This document shows positions 62,627 to 64,000 of a stretch of 64,000 bases of DNA, in pieces (the first letter of the stretch is position 1; each line of letters opens with the position of its first letter). Under the pieces are notes generated by a model, which was given only the letters and a program-made list of their open reading frames with translations, was not told where the DNA came from and did no database searches. The stretch covers positions 1 through 64,000 of the forward strand of contig RFMZ01000212.1 in assembly GCA_009927445.1 (NCBI GenBank), given 5' to 3'. The position numbers and the translations under genes were made by a program. Source of the DNA: Betaproteobacteria bacterium (GTDB taxonomy: Bacteria; Pseudomonadota; Gammaproteobacteria; Burkholderiales; Burkholderiaceae).

Positions 62627-63076
62627 TTAAGGTCTAGGTAAACCTTCGACGAAACTACCTGGACCGAGTTTTCTTTTTGTAAACCATCCTCGGTTCATCT
62701 CTAATGCATAGGGGTTTGCTCTGAATGGGCAATGGCTCGACTCGCTAAGAGCTTCCATTTCAGCGATATTAATAATTTTTCCACTAGCATCTATAAATGC
62801 GATAGCCAGGGGTATTTCTGTATTTTTCATCCAAAAGCAATGGCTTAGCTTGTCATTAAACACAAATAACATTCCTTGATTTTCTGGCAGTTCTTTGCGG
62901 TACATTAAGCCCATTTGTTGGCTAGCGGGCGTACTGGCAACTTCAGCCTTAATGATTTCTTGATTTATTTTTAAGGTAATTGATGGAAGAGGCGCGCCAT
63001 AGCACGTTGCTGCAATTATTGATAACGAAATCAGTTGCGCAAGTAAGAGGCTACATTTGATTAAATTATTTAGCAT
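62627..63076 (-). CDS. DUF192 family secreted protein
   Basis: 149 residues with a clear N-terminal signal peptide (hydrophobic LLLAQLISLSIIAATCYG, cleavage after about residue 28). The DUF192 domain follows: ASTPASQQMGLMYRKELPENQGMLFVF, then FWMKNTEIPLAIAFIDASGKI. Members are small periplasmic or extracellular beta-barrel-like proteins of unknown role. Stands alone; divergent from the next gene. Confidence 0.9.
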   Translation of the reverse strand: MLNNLIKCSLLLAQLISLSIIAATCYGAPLPSITLKINQEIIKAEVASTPASQQMGLMYRKELPENQGMLFVFNDKLSHCFWMKNTEIPLAIAFIDASGKIINIAEMEALSESSHCPFRANPYALEMNRGWFTKRKLGPGSFVEGLPRP

Positions 63077-63312
63077 AGTGGCGGTTATTCATTGTGTTGC
63101 AAAGATTATTGGTCATCAGTTATTTGAACGGTTTAGTTTCAGTAAGCGATATTGAGCGAAGGTCATATCACCAAAAGTCAACCCGCACCAGTTGAATGAT
63201 TTATTATAGTAACAACTTTGCAGGACTGATAGCTTTATGCTCATTCAAAGCGAAGTAATCAGGACGTGCGATAGTAGCTTTTTTAATCACTCTTATTAAA
63301 GGTCTTTCAGTT

Positions 63313-64000
63313 ATGTCAACACCACTGGATTTGTTACAAATTGCCAAAGAAGAACAAAACGGCGATTTATTTAAATTACTCGATAGTATTTACAAGCGAT
63401 CAACTCTAAAGCCCGTTGGCTTTAATGATGCAATTATTTGGGAAGGCGGGAATTTTGTCGGTGATGTGAAGCCAGTAGCGCATGCTTTTACCGATATGTT
63501 TGCCTTGAACGGGACATTGATGGCCTTGGATGTTTTAGGACTGCCTTTCTTGGGAGTGCCGATGATGGCCCAATTTCGGCATGACACGAATCTTGCCTCA
63601 CTCGAGTGGTTTGGAAAGTTAGACTATATAGCTCTGAAGTGGTCTACCGCTGGAGATTTCCTAGTCAACGATGGTGGCAAGAAAGTAGTTGTAGCGGGTA
63701 AGTCGGCTAACGCACCTTTGCGAACTGCCGCAGGAGTTTATTGTAATGTTCGCCCCTATGGCGGAATTACGAGTATTCGTTTTATGCCAGGTTTACCTTA
63801 TTCTCAAGATAAGAAAAAGTTTAAAATTGATCCAGAGACTGGCAATATTCATTCAGAAATGAATACCCCGGGTATTCGTATGGCATACGCTGCGCGATTA
63901 TTCCTTAAGATGGTGCATGACACGGGGATGATTGGTCGAGTAGCCACCAAGCCTACTCAGGCCCAGGAAGATGCTATCAACGCCGGCATTATTCGTTGGC
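63313..64000 (+). CDS. unrecognised protein, 5' part only (runs off the window)
   Basis: An open frame of 229 codons from the ATG at 63313 to the window end, missed by the track because it is not closed. It starts MSTPLDLLQIAKEEQNGDLF and has no signal peptide. Notable parts: GFNDAIIWEGGNFVGDV, a hydrophobic stretch MALDVLGLPFLGVPMMAQF near residue 75, and GVYCNVRPYGGITSIRFMPGLPYS near residue 155. Composition and codon use match the neighbours, so it is surely coding. I do not recognise the family and assign no function. Confidence 0.75.
   Translation, partial: MSTPLDLLQIAKEEQNGDLFKLLDSIYKRSTLKPVGFNDAIIWEGGNFVGDVKPVAHAFTDMFALNGTLMALDVLGLPFLGVPMMAQFRHDTNLASLEWFGKLDYIALKWSTAGDFLVNDGGKKVVVAGKSANAPLRTAAGVYCNVRPYGGITSIRFMPGLPYSQDKKKFKIDPETGNIHSEMNTPGIRMAYAARLFLKMVHDTGMIGRVATKPTQAQEDAINAGIIRW

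Overview
The window is a gene-dense, moderately AT-rich stretch of a Betaproteobacterial chromosome. Gene order and protein sequences fit Burkholderiaceae, most likely Polynucleobacter or a close relative: recG-oxyR-ubiA, queA-tgt-yajC-secD-secF, recN-nadK/hrcA-hemH-grpE-dnaK-dnaJ, and a permease-hda-HAD-pcnB-folK-panB run. This assignment is an inference from synteny and sequence style; no database search was possible. Almost everything is housekeeping. There are no tRNA, rRNA, CRISPR or intact mobile elements, and no gene-free gap longer than 300 bases.

Layout. 1-2170: groES-groEL behind a CIRCE operator, with a strong terminator. 2167-2403: remnant of a tyrosine-recombinase (integrase) gene. 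2455-5344: three-gene proton-translocating transhydrogenase (pntAA-pntAB-pntB, minus strand). 5444-11313: mnmA, a glutathione S-transferase, purB (frameshifted), waaA, a haloacetate-dehalogenase-like hydrolase and a DUF2805 protein. 11310-16791: SecDF/YajC export genes with tgt-queA queuosine genes. 16832-20731: recG, oxyR, ubiA. 20787-26832: proC, a YggS-type PLP protein, glycolate oxidase glcD-glcE-glcF (glcE frameshifted) and a divergent cobalamin adenosyltransferase. 27000-34670: DAHP synthase with a leader-peptide attenuator, tldD, a nitrilase-family amidase and yhdP (frameshifted). 34818-41273: glnE, recN, nadK, hrcA. 41266-46229: hemH, grpE, dnaK, dnaJ. 46313-51622: panB, folK, pcnB, a HAD phosphatase, hda and a permease. 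51664-58798: purM, miaA, mutL, a DedA protein, a SirB1-like protein, murJ. 59085-64000: rpsT, a DUF3579 protein, argF-argG, ppnP, a DUF192 protein and the 5' part of an unrecognised gene.

The strongest regulatory observation is upstream of the DAHP synthase gene. A 19-codon ORF with a dense cluster of Trp, Phe and Tyr codons is followed by an intrinsic terminator (8-bp stem, seven U). A competing 10-bp antiterminator helix can be drawn between the end of the leader ORF and the 5' arm of the terminator. This is the textbook layout of translation-coupled attenuation, here placed on the first step of aromatic amino acid synthesis.

The second theme is three genes (purB, glcE, yhdP) each split by a frameshift. 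Each is exactly repaired by adding one base to a short homopolymer. This is either an assembly/sequencing artefact or early gene decay, and the three should be resolved together. Heat-shock control looks divided: CIRCE/HrcA at groES, and sigma32-like promoters at grpE and dnaK.
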